Assembly (NCBI RefSeq): GCF_029868385.1
Contig: NZ_JARWNX010000042.1
Span: forward strand, 98,389-162,388
DNA length: 64,000 nt
Direction: 5' to 3'
Origin: Nocardia cyriacigeorgica
GTDB taxonomy: Bacteria; Actinomycetota; Actinomycetes; Mycobacteriales; Mycobacteriaceae
Shown here piece after piece: positions 52,481 through 61,402 of this stretch (the first letter of the stretch is position 1; each line of letters opens with the position of its first letter). A program made the translations under genes and the position numbers. Below the pieces are notes generated by a model, which was given only the letters and a program-made list of their open reading frames with translations, did no database searches and had not been told where the DNA came from.

Positions 52481-53899
52481 TCAAGCCGCGGTGAGGGCGG
52501 GCGGTTGCCAATGGCCGTCGGCCGCGCTGGTGTGGGGCGCATACAGGCGCAGGGCGAGGTTGAAGGTGCCCGAGGTGGGGATGGGGAGCCAATTGCCCAC
52601 GGGGACATCGGGACCGGGGTTGGCGGGTGCGAGGGTGAGGTCGACCGAGCCGTCGGGGTTGGGGGTGACGGTGGGGTGGTGGCCGAGGGAGTAGATGTTG
52701 TCCGGGTTGGGAACGAGGAAGTGGTCGGCGGTGTAGGCGGTGAGGGACCAGAAGGCGTCCGCGGGTGGGAGTTGGCCTGCGGGGAAATGAATTCGGTAGC
52801 TGTGGGTAGGGCCGCCGGAGTCGGCGGGGATGTTGTTCATGATCGGGTAGAGCGTGTCGTCGGGTAGGTTCGCGCCGAGTGTGGTGAGGGCGGTGTTGGC
52901 GCGCAAGGAGTAGTCGGTGCCGTACGTGCCGAGGTTGGTGGCGTAGGTCCAGCCGTTGACGATTTTCGCGTCGGGGTTCTTGTAGTCCTTGATCTGCTGC
53001 TGGGCGCTCTGGACGGCCGCGGCGAGGGTGCCGGTGTCGATCCCGGTCAATGACCCGCCGGGCGTGATGCCCAGTGTCGCGAATCGGGTCAGGGTGTCGG
53101 CGTCGGCGGGTGCGGGCGCGTCGGCGGCCATGAGGGTGCAGAGTTTGGCGAAGAACGTCGCGCCATCCATCGCGGCGACCTGTTTGGTCGGGCTTGCGGT
53201 GCGGTCGGCGGGTATGCCGGTGGGTGTGGGTGTGTCGGGCGCGCTGGTCCAGGTGCTCAGGGGCATCAGCTTGATCTGGTTCTGTAAGGCGGTGACCGCG
53301 CCGTGGTCATCCGGGTCGTTCAATGCGAATCGGATGATGGCCCAGGCGGTTGCGGTGGGCATGTCCAGGCGGGTCAGTCCGTCGGGCAGCGTGCCCGACC
53401 AACCGGGACCGGTCACGGCGTAGGTGAACGGACCCGAGGGGTCGCCACTGGAGATCTGCGGCCGCACACTGGAGGGGTTGTGCGCGGTATTGGACCAGGC
53501 GTCGAGGATCTGGGCCAGCCAATAGCGGTCGGTCATGGCCGGAATCTGCAACACCATCGGTTCGGTGCGCAGGTCGAGCCAGGCTTGGCTGTAGAGGGTG
53601 TCGACGTTCGGGGTGACGACGGTCTTGTCGTCGGGGCTGGGTGTCTTGTTGTAGCGCAGCAGGGTGTTGGTGGGTGCGGCGGTGGCGCGGGTGGCATCCA
53701 TCAGCACCAACGGATAGCCGAAGACGTAGGCGTCGGTGGCGATCGATGCGGGGTCGCTGCCACCGGAGGTGGTGGTCGAGGATGAACCCGACTCGCTCGA
53801 CGAGCCGCAGGCGGCGAGTGCGACGGTGGCCGCGACTCCGGCCGCGGTACCGAACAATCCACGACGGGAGAGCGAGCTGACGGATACGCGTTCGGTCAT
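52481..53899 (-). CDS. DUF1254/DUF1214 lipoprotein with twin-arginine-like signal
   Basis: A 472-residue exported protein. The signal has S-R-R-G-L-F-G (twin-arginine-like) and a lipobox A-L-A-A-C-G (Cys near residue 31), so it may go through Tat and become a lipoprotein. DUF1254 covers about residues 50-180 (A-Y-V-F-G-Y-P-L-V-L-M, T-P-N-V-D-T-L-Y-S). DUF1214 covers about 350-460 (F-W-S-L-T-A-Y-T, N-P-D-N-I-Y-S-L-G). Function is unknown, though such proteins are common in envelope and lipid loci. The GxxSxG type of catalytic motif is absent. It lies next to the paralogue at 53988. Confidence 0.88.
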   Translation of the reverse strand: MTERVSVSSLSRRGLFGTAAGVAATVALAACGSSSESGSSSTTTSGGSDPASIATDAYVFGYPLVLMDATRATAAPTNTLLRYNKTPSPDDKTVVTPNVDTLYSQAWLDLRTEPMVLQIPAMTDRYWLAQILDAWSNTAHNPSSVRPQISSGDPSGPFTYAVTGPGWSGTLPDGLTRLDMPTATAWAIIRFALNDPDDHGAVTALQNQIKLMPLSTWTSAPDTPTPTGIPADRTASPTKQVAAMDGATFFAKLCTLMAADAPAPADADTLTRFATLGITPGGSLTGIDTGTLAAAVQSAQQQIKDYKNPDAKIVNGWTYATNLGTYGTDYSLRANTALTTLGANLPDDTLYPIMNNIPADSGGPTHSYRIHFPAGQLPPADAFWSLTAYTADHFLVPNPDNIYSLGHHPTVTPNPDGSVDLTLAPANPGPDVPVGNWLPIPTSGTFNLALRLYAPHTSAADGHWQPPALTAA

Positions 53900-53987
53900 C
53901 GGTGAAACTCCTTGTCTCGGTGGAATGCAGGATGATGCGAGAGCGAATGATCAAGCGGCCGAACCGGTCTGGTATTCCGTGGTGTGC

Positions 53988-55325
53988 TCACCGCAGCGGA
54001 TGGCAGCCGCCGGCCTCGAACTGCGCCTTGCTGGAATAGGTGGCTTCCGGCAGGAATTCGCCCATGACCGACTTCTCGTCACCGGGTGCGTGGGTGTCCT
54101 GCACGGCATGGCCGAATCCGTCGGAGGGCAGCATATTGCGCAGAATCAGGTACGCGTCGTCGGCATGTCCCGCGCCGTCCCCGTTCTCCGGCAGCGGCAC
54201 CCAGGCCACACCGCAGGCGGGGATGGCGTTGGCGGGTCGCTGCGACGGCAGGCTCGCCACGATCGTGTAGTGGCGCGCCGCGTCCAGCGGAACCTGTTCG
54301 TCGTAGACGCATCCGGCGACCCTGGTGGTGGCGACGGACTCGTTGCTGCACAGCGACCAGTACCGCATGTCGACCCCGCCGTCGAGCATTGGTTGGCCGT
54401 CGAGGGTGCGCGGGGTGCGGGGCATGGTGCCCGTCAAGGTCAGCACTTCACCGAATTTCCTGCTGACATAGGCGTTCACGTAGTTGTTGTCGATATTCGA
54501 GTACTGCCCGCCGGTCCTTGCCGGAGCGCCATCGCACTGGCCGAGGTAGATGCAAGTCAGTCCGAACGGCTGGTTGTAGAAGGTGCGCCACACCGTGGGG
54601 TTGTCGGCCGGGAAGGTGTCGGGCTTGCCGGGCTGGTTGCGCAACGCCTGGTACGTATCGCCGGGGACCACGTCCACGCGCGGTGTGGTGCTGACAGCTT
54701 GCACTGCTTGGCAGAGTTGTTCGCCCGTCAGCAGCTGCCCGTCGGCGGTGTGGAGTTCGGGCCGGGGCAGCCCGACACCGCCGGTGATATCCCGCCCGTT
54801 GTCGGGCAGGTAGAGGCGATAGATGAGGGTCGTGCGCTGCTGGCCGGGGACTCCGGCGTAGAGGGTGTTGGGCTGGGGCTCGGCCGGTGCGGTGCTGTCG
54901 AGGACCCGCACGGTGTAATCGCGGCCGGTCTCGCCCAGGCGGTTCGCGCCCGGCAGATACGGATTGTGCGAACCCGAATCCGGTACCGTGGACACATCGT
55001 TGACGGCCGCGGTCGGGGAGTTCGTGGTCACGTCGTAGGAGTTCAACGACTGATACCGGGCGTGTGCGTACTGCCCCTTCAGTGAGAGGGTCGCGCCCTC
55101 GGGGATATCGAACTGCGCGGCCCAGTACAGTGCCCCCGAATCCGGGAAGGCGTAGTTGAGCTGCTGATTCGTGGCCGAGAAGGTCGGGCCGAACCAGAAG
55201 CAGTTCGACGTCTCGTGCTGCTGAGTTCCGGACGAGCCGGTGTCGAACGGACCGGCGTGCGCGATTCCTCCCGGAATGAGCGCGGTCAGCGCGGCGGCGA
55301 GGGCCGACAGGGTGCGGAACCGCAT
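53988..55325 (-). CDS. Large exported protein, paralogue of the protein at 5748-6989
   Basis: A 445-residue protein with a signal peptide (FRTLSALAAALTALIPGGIA, cleavage near residue 24). The mature part repeats the block order of the protein at 5748: F-W-F-G-P with N-Y-A-F-P-D-S-G, Y-W-A-A-Q-F-D-I-P-E-G-A-T, R-Y-Q-S-L-N-S-Y-D, Y-R-L-Y-L-P-D-N-G, then M-R-Y-W-S-L-C-S-N and Y-L-I-L-R-N-M-L-P. AAGGAG precedes ATG 55325. Function unknown. It directly follows the DUF1254/1214 gene upstream in the same direction, and a shared beta-rich fold is possible. Confidence 0.82.
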   Translation of the reverse strand: MRFRTLSALAAALTALIPGGIAHAGPFDTGSSGTQQHETSNCFWFGPTFSATNQQLNYAFPDSGALYWAAQFDIPEGATLSLKGQYAHARYQSLNSYDVTTNSPTAAVNDVSTVPDSGSHNPYLPGANRLGETGRDYTVRVLDSTAPAEPQPNTLYAGVPGQQRTTLIYRLYLPDNGRDITGGVGLPRPELHTADGQLLTGEQLCQAVQAVSTTPRVDVVPGDTYQALRNQPGKPDTFPADNPTVWRTFYNQPFGLTCIYLGQCDGAPARTGGQYSNIDNNYVNAYVSRKFGEVLTLTGTMPRTPRTLDGQPMLDGGVDMRYWSLCSNESVATTRVAGCVYDEQVPLDAARHYTIVASLPSQRPANAIPACGVAWVPLPENGDGAGHADDAYLILRNMLPSDGFGHAVQDTHAPGDEKSVMGEFLPEATYSSKAQFEAGGCHPLR

Positions 55326-55369
55326 GGAACTCCTTATGGCGTGGACGACAAACGTGTGGCAGCGAACCT

Positions 55370-55504
55370 GAGCCAGTGCTACGCGTGCTGCTCGACCCCG
55401 AGGGTCTGGTGGCCGCGGCCCTGCACACCGCGCTGGCGCGGGAGGTCGGCTCGGCCGCACCGGATCCCGAGGTCCCCGCTGCGTGGGCGGTTTCCGAACT
55501 CTAG
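55370..55504 (+). pseudogene. C-terminal remnant of a TetR-type regulator gene
   Basis: A short plus-strand frame reads E-P-V-L-R-V-L-L-D-P-E-G-L then A-A-A-L-H-T-A-L-A-R-E-V-G and ends TAG at 55502-55504. The helical pattern with R-x-L-L-D-P-E-G-L looks like the last helices of a TetR regulator. There is no start codon context and no DNA-binding part. An intact operator-like repeat begins at the next base. Truncation of a former regulator is the simplest reading. Confidence 0.4.
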
Positions 55505-55535
55505 CACTCTATTGCAGCGTTACTGCAATAGAGTG
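55505..55535. promoter_or_regulatory. 13-bp inverted repeat, TetR-type operator
   Basis: CACTCTATTGCAG and its exact complement enclose CGTTA. The size and AT content suit a TetR operator. It lies 110 bases before the DUF255 gene and could be a site for a regulator located elsewhere. Confidence 0.6.
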
Positions 55536-55645
55536 TGGCGCGATACCACGGTCGCGGTGCGATGGGTTGATGCGCGGTGGTCGCATTCCCGGTGTCGATG
55601 TGCGCTGAGCGTGTGCTGGACCCCCAGGTGTGGGAGGCTGGCAAA

Positions 55646-57682
55646 GTGAATCGTTTGGCCACCGCGACCTCACCGTATCTACGTCAGCACGCGGACAACC
55701 CGGTCCATTGGCGGGAGTGGGATGCCGAGGCGTTGGCCGCGGCCGCCGCGCGTGATGTGCCGATCCTGCTGTCGATCGGGTACGCGAGCTGCCACTGGTG
55801 CCATGTGATGGCGCACGAATCGTTCGAGGACGAGGCAACGGCCGCGTTGATGAACGACAACTATGTCTGCATCAAGGTCGATCGGGAGGAACGCCCGGAT
55901 CTGGATGCCGTCTACATGAACGCCACCGTGGCCATGACCGGTCAGGGTGGCTGGCCGATGACCTGCTTCCTCACGCCTACGGGGGAACCGTTCTACTGCG
56001 GCACCTACTACCCGAAGGTGCCGCGGGGCGGGATGCCGTCGTTTCAGCAGTTGCTGGAGGCGGTCACCGATACCTGGCGTAATCGTCGGGACGAGGTGAA
56101 TCTGGCGTCCTCGCAGGTCGCGGAGGCCTTGCGGGGGCAGGCGGGCGGTCTGCCGGACAGTGAGCTGACCGTCACCGCCGAACTGCTCGATCATGCGGTG
56201 GCCGTGGTGCTGCGTGAGGTGGACCAACAGCACGGTGGATTCGGCGGGGCGCCGAAGTTTCCGCCGTCGGCCTTGCTGGAGGGTTTGCTGCGCAGCTGGG
56301 AACGCACCGGCGACGATGCGACCGCGGAGGTGGTGCGGCGTACCGCGGCGGCGATGGCCCGCGGCGGTATCTACGACCAGATCCGCGGCGGTTTCGCGCG
56401 GTATTCGGTCGACGCCGCCTGGGTGGTGCCGCACTTCGAGAAGATGCTCTACGACAACGCCCAACTGCTGCGCGCCTACGCCCATCTGGCGCGACGTGTG
56501 CCCGACGACGATCTGCCGCGCCGGATCACCGGCGAGATCGTGGAATTCCTGTGCGACGATCTCGGCACCGAACCCGGCGGATTCGCCTCCGCCCTCGACG
56601 CCGACACCCATCTGGAACCGGGGCAGCCCGGCGTCGAGGGCGCGACATACGTCTGGACGCCCGCCGAACTCGTCGCCGCGCTCGGACCGATCGACGGTGC
56701 GTGGGCGGCCGAGGTCTTCGGCGTCAGCACCGCGGGCAATTTCGAACAGGGCGCCTCGGTGCCCACCCGCTACACCGACCCCGACGATCTCGCCCGATTC
56801 GAGCGGGTCCGTTCCGTCTTGCGCACCGAGCGCGACCGACGGCCCCAACCCGATCGCGACGACAAGGTGGTCACCGCCTGGAACGGTATGGCCATCACCG
56901 CGCTCGCGGAGGCCGCCACCGCGCATTCGCGCGCGGACTGGCTCGATGCGGCGATCCGCTGTGCGCGATTCCTGCTGGCCGAGCATGTGGTCGGCGATCG
57001 GGTACTGCGCGCCTCGCTCGGTGGCACGGTGGGCGCCGCGCCCGGTGTGCTCGAGGATTACGCCTGGTTGGCGACCGGTCTGCTCGCACTGCACCAGGCC
57101 ACCGGTGTGATCGAATGGCTCGAGCACGCACAGCGATTGTTGGACGCGGCCATCGAGCATTTCGCCGATCCTGCTGCCCCCGGCAGCTGGTTCGACACCG
57201 CCGACGATGCCGAAACCCTGGTGGCCCGGCCCCGCGATCCGATCGACGGTGCGACACCGGCGGGCGCGTCATCGCTGGCGGAAGCCCTGCTCACCGCGTC
57301 GGCCACCAGCGCCCCGGACCGCGCCGTCCGGTATCGCGACCTCGCCGACCGCACCCTCGCTCGCGGCACCGTTGTGCTCGCCAAGGCCCCCCGTTCGGCA
57401 GGCCAGTGGTTGACCGTCGCCGAAGCCGCGTTGCAGGGCCCGATCCAGATCGCCATCGCCACCCCCGATCCCGCCGCCGCTGCCGATCTGCTGGCGGTGG
57501 CCCGGTCGACGGCCCTCGGTGGAGCGATAGTCCTGGCGGCCCAACCGGATTCGGTGCCGCTGCTGGCCGACCGGCCGACGGTCGGTGGCGCGCCCGCCGC
57601 CTATGTCTGCCGTGGTTCGGTGTGCGATCTTCCGGTCACCACGGCCGATGCGCTCGGTGAATCGTTGAGTCGCCGGGAATAG
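55646..57682 (+). CDS. DUF255 thioredoxin-fold / six-hairpin protein (YyaL, Rv1084-like)
   Basis: A 678-residue protein. The N-terminal thioredoxin-like domain has Y-L-R-Q-H-A-D-N-P-V-H-W near residue 10 and the active-site pair C-H-W-C within Y-A-S-C-H-W-C-H-V-M near residue 50. The remainder is an alpha/alpha six-hairpin toroid of the glycosidase/epimerase type. Homologues include human SPATA20 and Rv1084; the reaction is not established. GGGAGG eight bases before GTG 55646 fixes the start. Position between the Rv1083-like and trhA genes follows mycobacteria apart from the inserted block. Confidence 0.92.
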   Translation: MNRLATATSPYLRQHADNPVHWREWDAEALAAAAARDVPILLSIGYASCHWCHVMAHESFEDEATAALMNDNYVCIKVDREERPDLDAVYMNATVAMTGQGGWPMTCFLTPTGEPFYCGTYYPKVPRGGMPSFQQLLEAVTDTWRNRRDEVNLASSQVAEALRGQAGGLPDSELTVTAELLDHAVAVVLREVDQQHGGFGGAPKFPPSALLEGLLRSWERTGDDATAEVVRRTAAAMARGGIYDQIRGGFARYSVDAAWVVPHFEKMLYDNAQLLRAYAHLARRVPDDDLPRRITGEIVEFLCDDLGTEPGGFASALDADTHLEPGQPGVEGATYVWTPAELVAALGPIDGAWAAEVFGVSTAGNFEQGASVPTRYTDPDDLARFERVRSVLRTERDRRPQPDRDDKVVTAWNGMAITALAEAATAHSRADWLDAAIRCARFLLAEHVVGDRVLRASLGGTVGAAPGVLEDYAWLATGLLALHQATGVIEWLEHAQRLLDAAIEHFADPAAPGSWFDTADDAETLVARPRDPIDGATPAGASSLAEALLTASATSAPDRAVRYRDLADRTLARGTVVLAKAPRSAGQWLTVAEAALQGPIQIAIATPDPAAAADLLAVARSTALGGAIVLAAQPDSVPLLADRPTVGGAPAAYVCRGSVCDLPVTTADALGESLSRRE

Positions 57683-57817
57683 AACGTGCCGGTGTCGTTC
57701 GCGAAGATCGGTCGTATACCGCTGATCACCGCGAACGACGGCGCCGCGCCCGCTCGCAGGTGATGGTGGGCCGTGCCTGCCGGTACGTGGCGGTCGGCCG
57801 TGCCATGGTGTCGCGGA

Positions 57818-57982
57818 TCAGTGATCACTGCCCGCGGTGGCGCCGGTGTCCTCGGTGGCCGCCGTGTTCGAGCCGGCGCTGCTGAACACCGGAGGATTCG
57901 CCGCACCGTCGTCGGAGGAGGAATTGGCGGTGGTTTCATCGAGGTGACTGAACAAACTCGGGGGACCAGATTTTCGGTTCAT
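57818..57982 (-). CDS. Small 54-residue hypothetical protein
   Basis: A short gene reading M-N-R-K-S-G-P-P-S-L-F-S-H-L-D, then a Ser/Thr/Asp/Ala-rich body with no cysteines or membrane segment. It ends A-G-S-D-H. A good AGGAG site lies nine bases before the ATG. Coding is supported by the ribosome site and the position between genes. Family not recognised. It could be a disordered small protein or a false positive. Confidence 0.5.
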   Translation of the reverse strand: MNRKSGPPSLFSHLDETTANSSSDDGAANPPVFSSAGSNTAATEDTGATAGSDH

Positions 57983-58067
57983 CCCTGAAGTCTCCTCTCA
58001 TCGGCCGACACGTGAGACCCCGGCACCGCCTTTTGCCTCGGGCGGTATGCCTTTGCCCGGCGGAAAC

Positions 58068-59636
58068 TCAGACGGACGGCCCGGAGTCCCCGGTGGGCGT
58101 CGGAGCGGGTCGAGATGATTCGGCGGCGGATTCGATGCCGTCCGGCTCGGGCGATTCGTCCTGCGGCAGATCGGTCCAGGAAGGTGTCGGATCGGCGATA
58201 CCACGCAGCGGCAGATCGCCGTAGCGCACCCATTTGGCCTGTTCATGGGGTGCGGCGGCATCGATGATGGACTCGCTCACCAGGATTCGGCGCGGGACGG
58301 CCTTGGCGGCGGTGGTGAGGCGGGCGGCCTCGTTGACCGCATCGCCGATGACGGTGAACTCCAACCGCGTATCGGTGCCGACATCACCGGCGAACACCTG
58401 GCCGCGGGCCACCCCGATACCGATATCGAGTTCACCGGTGCCGAGTACCTCATCGCGGATGCGGCGGGCGGCGCGCAGCGCGGGGGTGGCATTGTCGCGC
58501 AGTGCGATCGGGGCGCCGAAGATGCACAGCGCGGCATCGCCCTCGAACTTGTTGACCAGCCCGTTGTTCTCCTCGGTCGCCGCGACGACGATCGAGAGCA
58601 GCCGGTTGAGTTTGGCGACGAATTCCTGCGGCGGCAGACCGGTGGAGATCTCCACCGAACCGGTCACATCGACGAACAACGCCGACACCACGCGGACATC
58701 GCCGGTCAGATCGACACCGCTGGTCAGCGCGCGCTCGGCCACATCATCGCCGACATGTCTGCCGAACACATCACGCATCCGGGTCCGTTCGCGCAAGGTG
58801 GCGGCGAGTTGATTGACCGAATGTTCCAACCGGCCGATCTCGCTCGCACTGCCCACCTGCACCCGGACATCGAGATCGCCGTGGGTGATCCGATCGAGGG
58901 CCAGCCGCAGCTGCCGCATCGGCGCGGCCACCGCGCGGGCCAGGGTCGCGGTGGCGAGCGCGCCGACCACGATGCCGAGGCAGGCCACATAGATTCCGGT
59001 GCGGATGCGGTCGGGCGCACTCGACACCGGATCGGCGAGCACCACGATCAGCATGGACAACGGCATCGCGCCCGAGACCGCCCAGGTGAGCACCACCCGG
59101 ACGAAAACGGTGGAACTCCAATGCATGGTCGCGCCGAGCACACCGGCCACGATCGGGATGGTCGGCCGGATCAGCCGGTCCACGATCAGGAAGGTCAGCC
59201 CGCCCGATTCCAGTCCACCGATGATGAACATCGAGGCCATCACCGCGAGATCGTCCTGCGGTGTCACCCTGGCCAGCACGATCGCGGCGATGATCACGCC
59301 GGGCAGCCATAAGGCGAGGGCGCGGGTGGTGATGGCGATGGGCAGCCGCAACAGTCGTCGCGCCTCGTCGGGTGTGGGTTTGCGGGTCTGGTCGAGCCAG
59401 GCGAAGTAGACGCTGCGGTCGCGGATGGCAAGGGCGATGCCGATGCCGAAGCCGATGGCCGGATAGATCGCGACCACACCGAGCGCGCGCAGGATATCGG
59501 GTCCGAGCCGGTCGAAGAATCCGCCGAGCCACAGCTGGATGATGATCACCGCGAGACCGCTGAGATTGCAGGTGATCACGACGGCGGCCAGGCCCCATCG
59601 GGCCCGCAGCGCCCAGACCACCAAACGGGCGATCAT
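58068..59636 (-). CDS. Membrane adenylate cyclase, class III, with HAMP domain
   Basis: A 522-residue protein. Six hydrophobic segments (residues about 1-240) are followed by a HAMP domain (about 250-300) and a class III cyclase domain (about 320-480). Metal ligands are in A-L-F-V-D-V-T-G-S and the second Asp in F-E-G-D-A. The adenine-recognising Lys is in N-K-F-E-G-D, and the transition-state Asn/Arg are in G-D-A-V-N-E-A-A-R-L. It makes cAMP from ATP after a membrane or envelope signal; it resembles Rv1318c-Rv1320c and Rv3645. It lies beside trhA. Confidence 0.9.
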   Translation of the reverse strand: MIARLVVWALRARWGLAAVVITCNLSGLAVIIIQLWLGGFFDRLGPDILRALGVVAIYPAIGFGIGIALAIRDRSVYFAWLDQTRKPTPDEARRLLRLPIAITTRALALWLPGVIIAAIVLARVTPQDDLAVMASMFIIGGLESGGLTFLIVDRLIRPTIPIVAGVLGATMHWSSTVFVRVVLTWAVSGAMPLSMLIVVLADPVSSAPDRIRTGIYVACLGIVVGALATATLARAVAAPMRQLRLALDRITHGDLDVRVQVGSASEIGRLEHSVNQLAATLRERTRMRDVFGRHVGDDVAERALTSGVDLTGDVRVVSALFVDVTGSVEISTGLPPQEFVAKLNRLLSIVVAATEENNGLVNKFEGDAALCIFGAPIALRDNATPALRAARRIRDEVLGTGELDIGIGVARGQVFAGDVGTDTRLEFTVIGDAVNEAARLTTAAKAVPRRILVSESIIDAAAPHEQAKWVRYGDLPLRGIADPTPSWTDLPQDESPEPDGIESAAESSRPAPTPTGDSGPSV

Positions 59637-59712
59637 GACGTGCGCTCGGGCAGCACGATGCTCACTGCGACAGCGACTGACACGAACGAGCAGCATAGAA
59701 CGCCGAAGCCGT

Positions 59713-60444
59713 TCAGCGCAGCAGCACCAGCCAAACCGCAACGTAGTGCGCCAGCGCGGCGAGCACCGTCGCGGCGTGGAAGAACTCGTGATGACCGAAT
59801 ACGGTCGGCCACGGATTCGGCCATTTGGTGGCGTAGAGGATGGCGCCCCCGCTGTAGATCAGCCCGCCGATCAACAGCAGGATGAGCGGTGCGAGGCCGA
59901 CATTGTCGTAGAGCTCACCGACCACCGGCACGATCGCCCAGCCGAGTAGCAGATACAACGGCACGCCCACCCAGGGCGGCGCGGTCGGCCACAGCAGTTT
60001 CAGCGCGACACCGGCGAGCGCACCGGCCCACACCACGATCAGCAGCGTTCGCCCGGTCGAGCCGGGCAGGCCGAGCAGCGCGAACGGGGTGTAGCTGCCC
60101 GCGATGAACAGGAAGATCATCGAATGATCGGCGCGCTTCATCCGGATCCGGGCGCGCCCCGTCGACCAGGTGATCCGGTGATAGACGGCGCTGACCCCGA
60201 ACAGCAGGCAGACGGTGAGCCCGTAGACGAGCGTCGACCACACCGCGGTGGCCGAGACCGTCGTCGCGGTGGCGACCAGCGCGATGGCCGCGATCGCCGC
60301 GACGCCCACCGCCCAGGTATGGATCCAGCCGCGCATCCGCGGTTTGACCAGCGCCGCCAGCGCATCGGCCGGGTTGAGCATCTCTTCGACGGGCTCGACG
60401 CCGTCGACGGGTTCGGCCGGATCGACGCGGACCGGATCGGTCAC
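59713..60444 (-). CDS. trhA: Hemolysin III / TrhA family membrane protein (PAQR fold)
   Basis: A 243-residue protein with seven membrane helices and the PAQR metal-site motif: S-A-V-Y-H-R near residue 83, D-H-S-M-I-F-L near residue 107, and H-H-E-F-F-H near residue 217 at the end of the last long loop. Homologues (Rv1085c, YqfA/YplQ) act in membrane-lipid homeostasis. A GTG at 60444 has AGGAGG five bases before it, whereas GTG 60450 overlaps that site. A perfect palindrome upstream (60472-60493) suggests a TetR repressor. Confidence 0.92.
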   Translation of the reverse strand: MTDPVRVDPAEPVDGVEPVEEMLNPADALAALVKPRMRGWIHTWAVGVAAIAAIALVATATTVSATAVWSTLVYGLTVCLLFGVSAVYHRITWSTGRARIRMKRADHSMIFLFIAGSYTPFALLGLPGSTGRTLLIVVWAGALAGVALKLLWPTAPPWVGVPLYLLLGWAIVPVVGELYDNVGLAPLILLLIGGLIYSGGAILYATKWPNPWPTVFGHHEFFHAATVLAALAHYVAVWLVLLR

Positions 60445-60471
60445 GGCCACCTCCTGTGGTTAACTCACGAG

Positions 60472-60493
60472 TAACCTACGGAACCGTAGGTTA
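60472..60493. promoter_or_regulatory. 22-bp perfect palindrome upstream of trhA
   Basis: TAACCTACGG, AA, CCGTAGGTTA. The arms are exact complements. It lies 28 bases upstream of the trhA start and 76 bases before the Z-FPP synthase gene on the other strand. The size and symmetry are those of a TetR-type operator. Confidence 0.7.
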
Positions 60494-60568
60494 AGGGCTC
60501 GATCGCTACTGTACCGGGAAGAGCGGCCGTTGCCGCAGACAACGTGACGAGGCGTACTGTTGGACGCC

Positions 60569-61348
60569 GTGGAGTTTCCGAGTCGGGTGCGTGGCTTTCC
60601 GTATCGCGTCTACGAGGCCCGGCTGGCCAAGCAGCTGGCAGGTAAGCAGCACCCCCGTCATGTCGCGGTGATGTGCGACGGCAATCGCCGCTGGGCGCGG
60701 GAGAACGGTTTCACCGACGTCAGCCACGGCCATCGGGTCGGCGCACTGAAGATCGCCGAACTGGTGGGCTGGTGCGAGGCCGCCGGGATCGAGATGGTCA
60801 CCGTCTACCTGCTCTCCACCGAGAACCTGAACCGCGATCCGGAGGAACTGGAGACGCTGTTCGAGGTCATCACCGATGTGGTCGAAGAACTGTCGGCGCC
60901 GGACCAGAACTGGAGTGTGCGGCTGGTCGGCTCGCTCGACGGCTTCCCCGAGCTGATCGCCAAGCGGTTGCGCACCGCAGCGGAGCGCACCAGCGGCCGC
61001 AACGGTGTCCATGTCAACGTGGCGGTCGGCTACGGCGGTCGGCAGGAGATCACCGATGCGGTGCGCTCGCTGGTGCGCCAGGAGATCGCGGCCGGTGAGA
61101 CCGGTGAGGATCTGGTCCAGTCGATCACCGTCAACGCCATCGGTCAGCATCTCTACACCTCCGGCCAGCCCGATCCCGACCTGGTCATCCGCACCTCCGG
61201 TGAACAGCGGCTGTCGGGTTTCCTGCTGTGGCAGAGCGCGTATTCGGAGATCTGGTTCACCGAGGCGTACTGGCCGGAGTTCCGGCGGGTGGATTTCCTG
61301 CGCGCGCTACGCGATTTCGCGGCGCGGCATCGCCGATTCGGCGTCTGA
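60569..61348 (+). CDS. Short-chain Z-isoprenyl diphosphate synthase (Rv1086-like, (Z,E)-FPP synthase)
   Basis: A 259-residue cis-prenyltransferase. M-C-D-G-N-R-R-W-A-R near residue 33 holds the catalytic Asp, S-T-E-N-L-N-R-D near residue 86 is the second block, and G-E-Q-R-L-S-G-F-L-L-W-Q-S-A-Y near residue 212 is the third. Length and gene position match Rv1086, which makes omega,E,Z-farnesyl diphosphate, the primer for decaprenyl phosphate; the long-chain enzyme is a separate gene. Start GTG 60569; TACTGT lies eight bases upstream. It is divergent from trhA. Confidence 0.92.
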   Translation: MEFPSRVRGFPYRVYEARLAKQLAGKQHPRHVAVMCDGNRRWARENGFTDVSHGHRVGALKIAELVGWCEAAGIEMVTVYLLSTENLNRDPEELETLFEVITDVVEELSAPDQNWSVRLVGSLDGFPELIAKRLRTAAERTSGRNGVHVNVAVGYGGRQEITDAVRSLVRQEIAAGETGEDLVQSITVNAIGQHLYTSGQPDPDLVIRTSGEQRLSGFLLWQSAYSEIWFTEAYWPEFRRVDFLRALRDFAARHRRFGV

Positions 61349-61365
61349 ACACACCTTGTCCCGCT

Positions 61366-61395
61366 GCCGATTTCGCCGCGGCGGGCGATATCGGC
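61366..61395. terminator. Hairpin between convergent Z-FPP synthase and coaA
   Basis: A 12-bp stem with one mismatch (GCCGATTTCGCC against GGCGATATCGGC) encloses GCGGCG. It fills the 54-base gap between the two stops. Confidence 0.6.
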
Positions 61396-61402
61396 GGCGC
61401 GC

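Noticed and set aside
52282..52494. 70-codon plus-strand frame in the 490-base gap
   Set aside because: No ribosome site, no known pattern, and its end overlaps the DUF1254 gene on the other strand.
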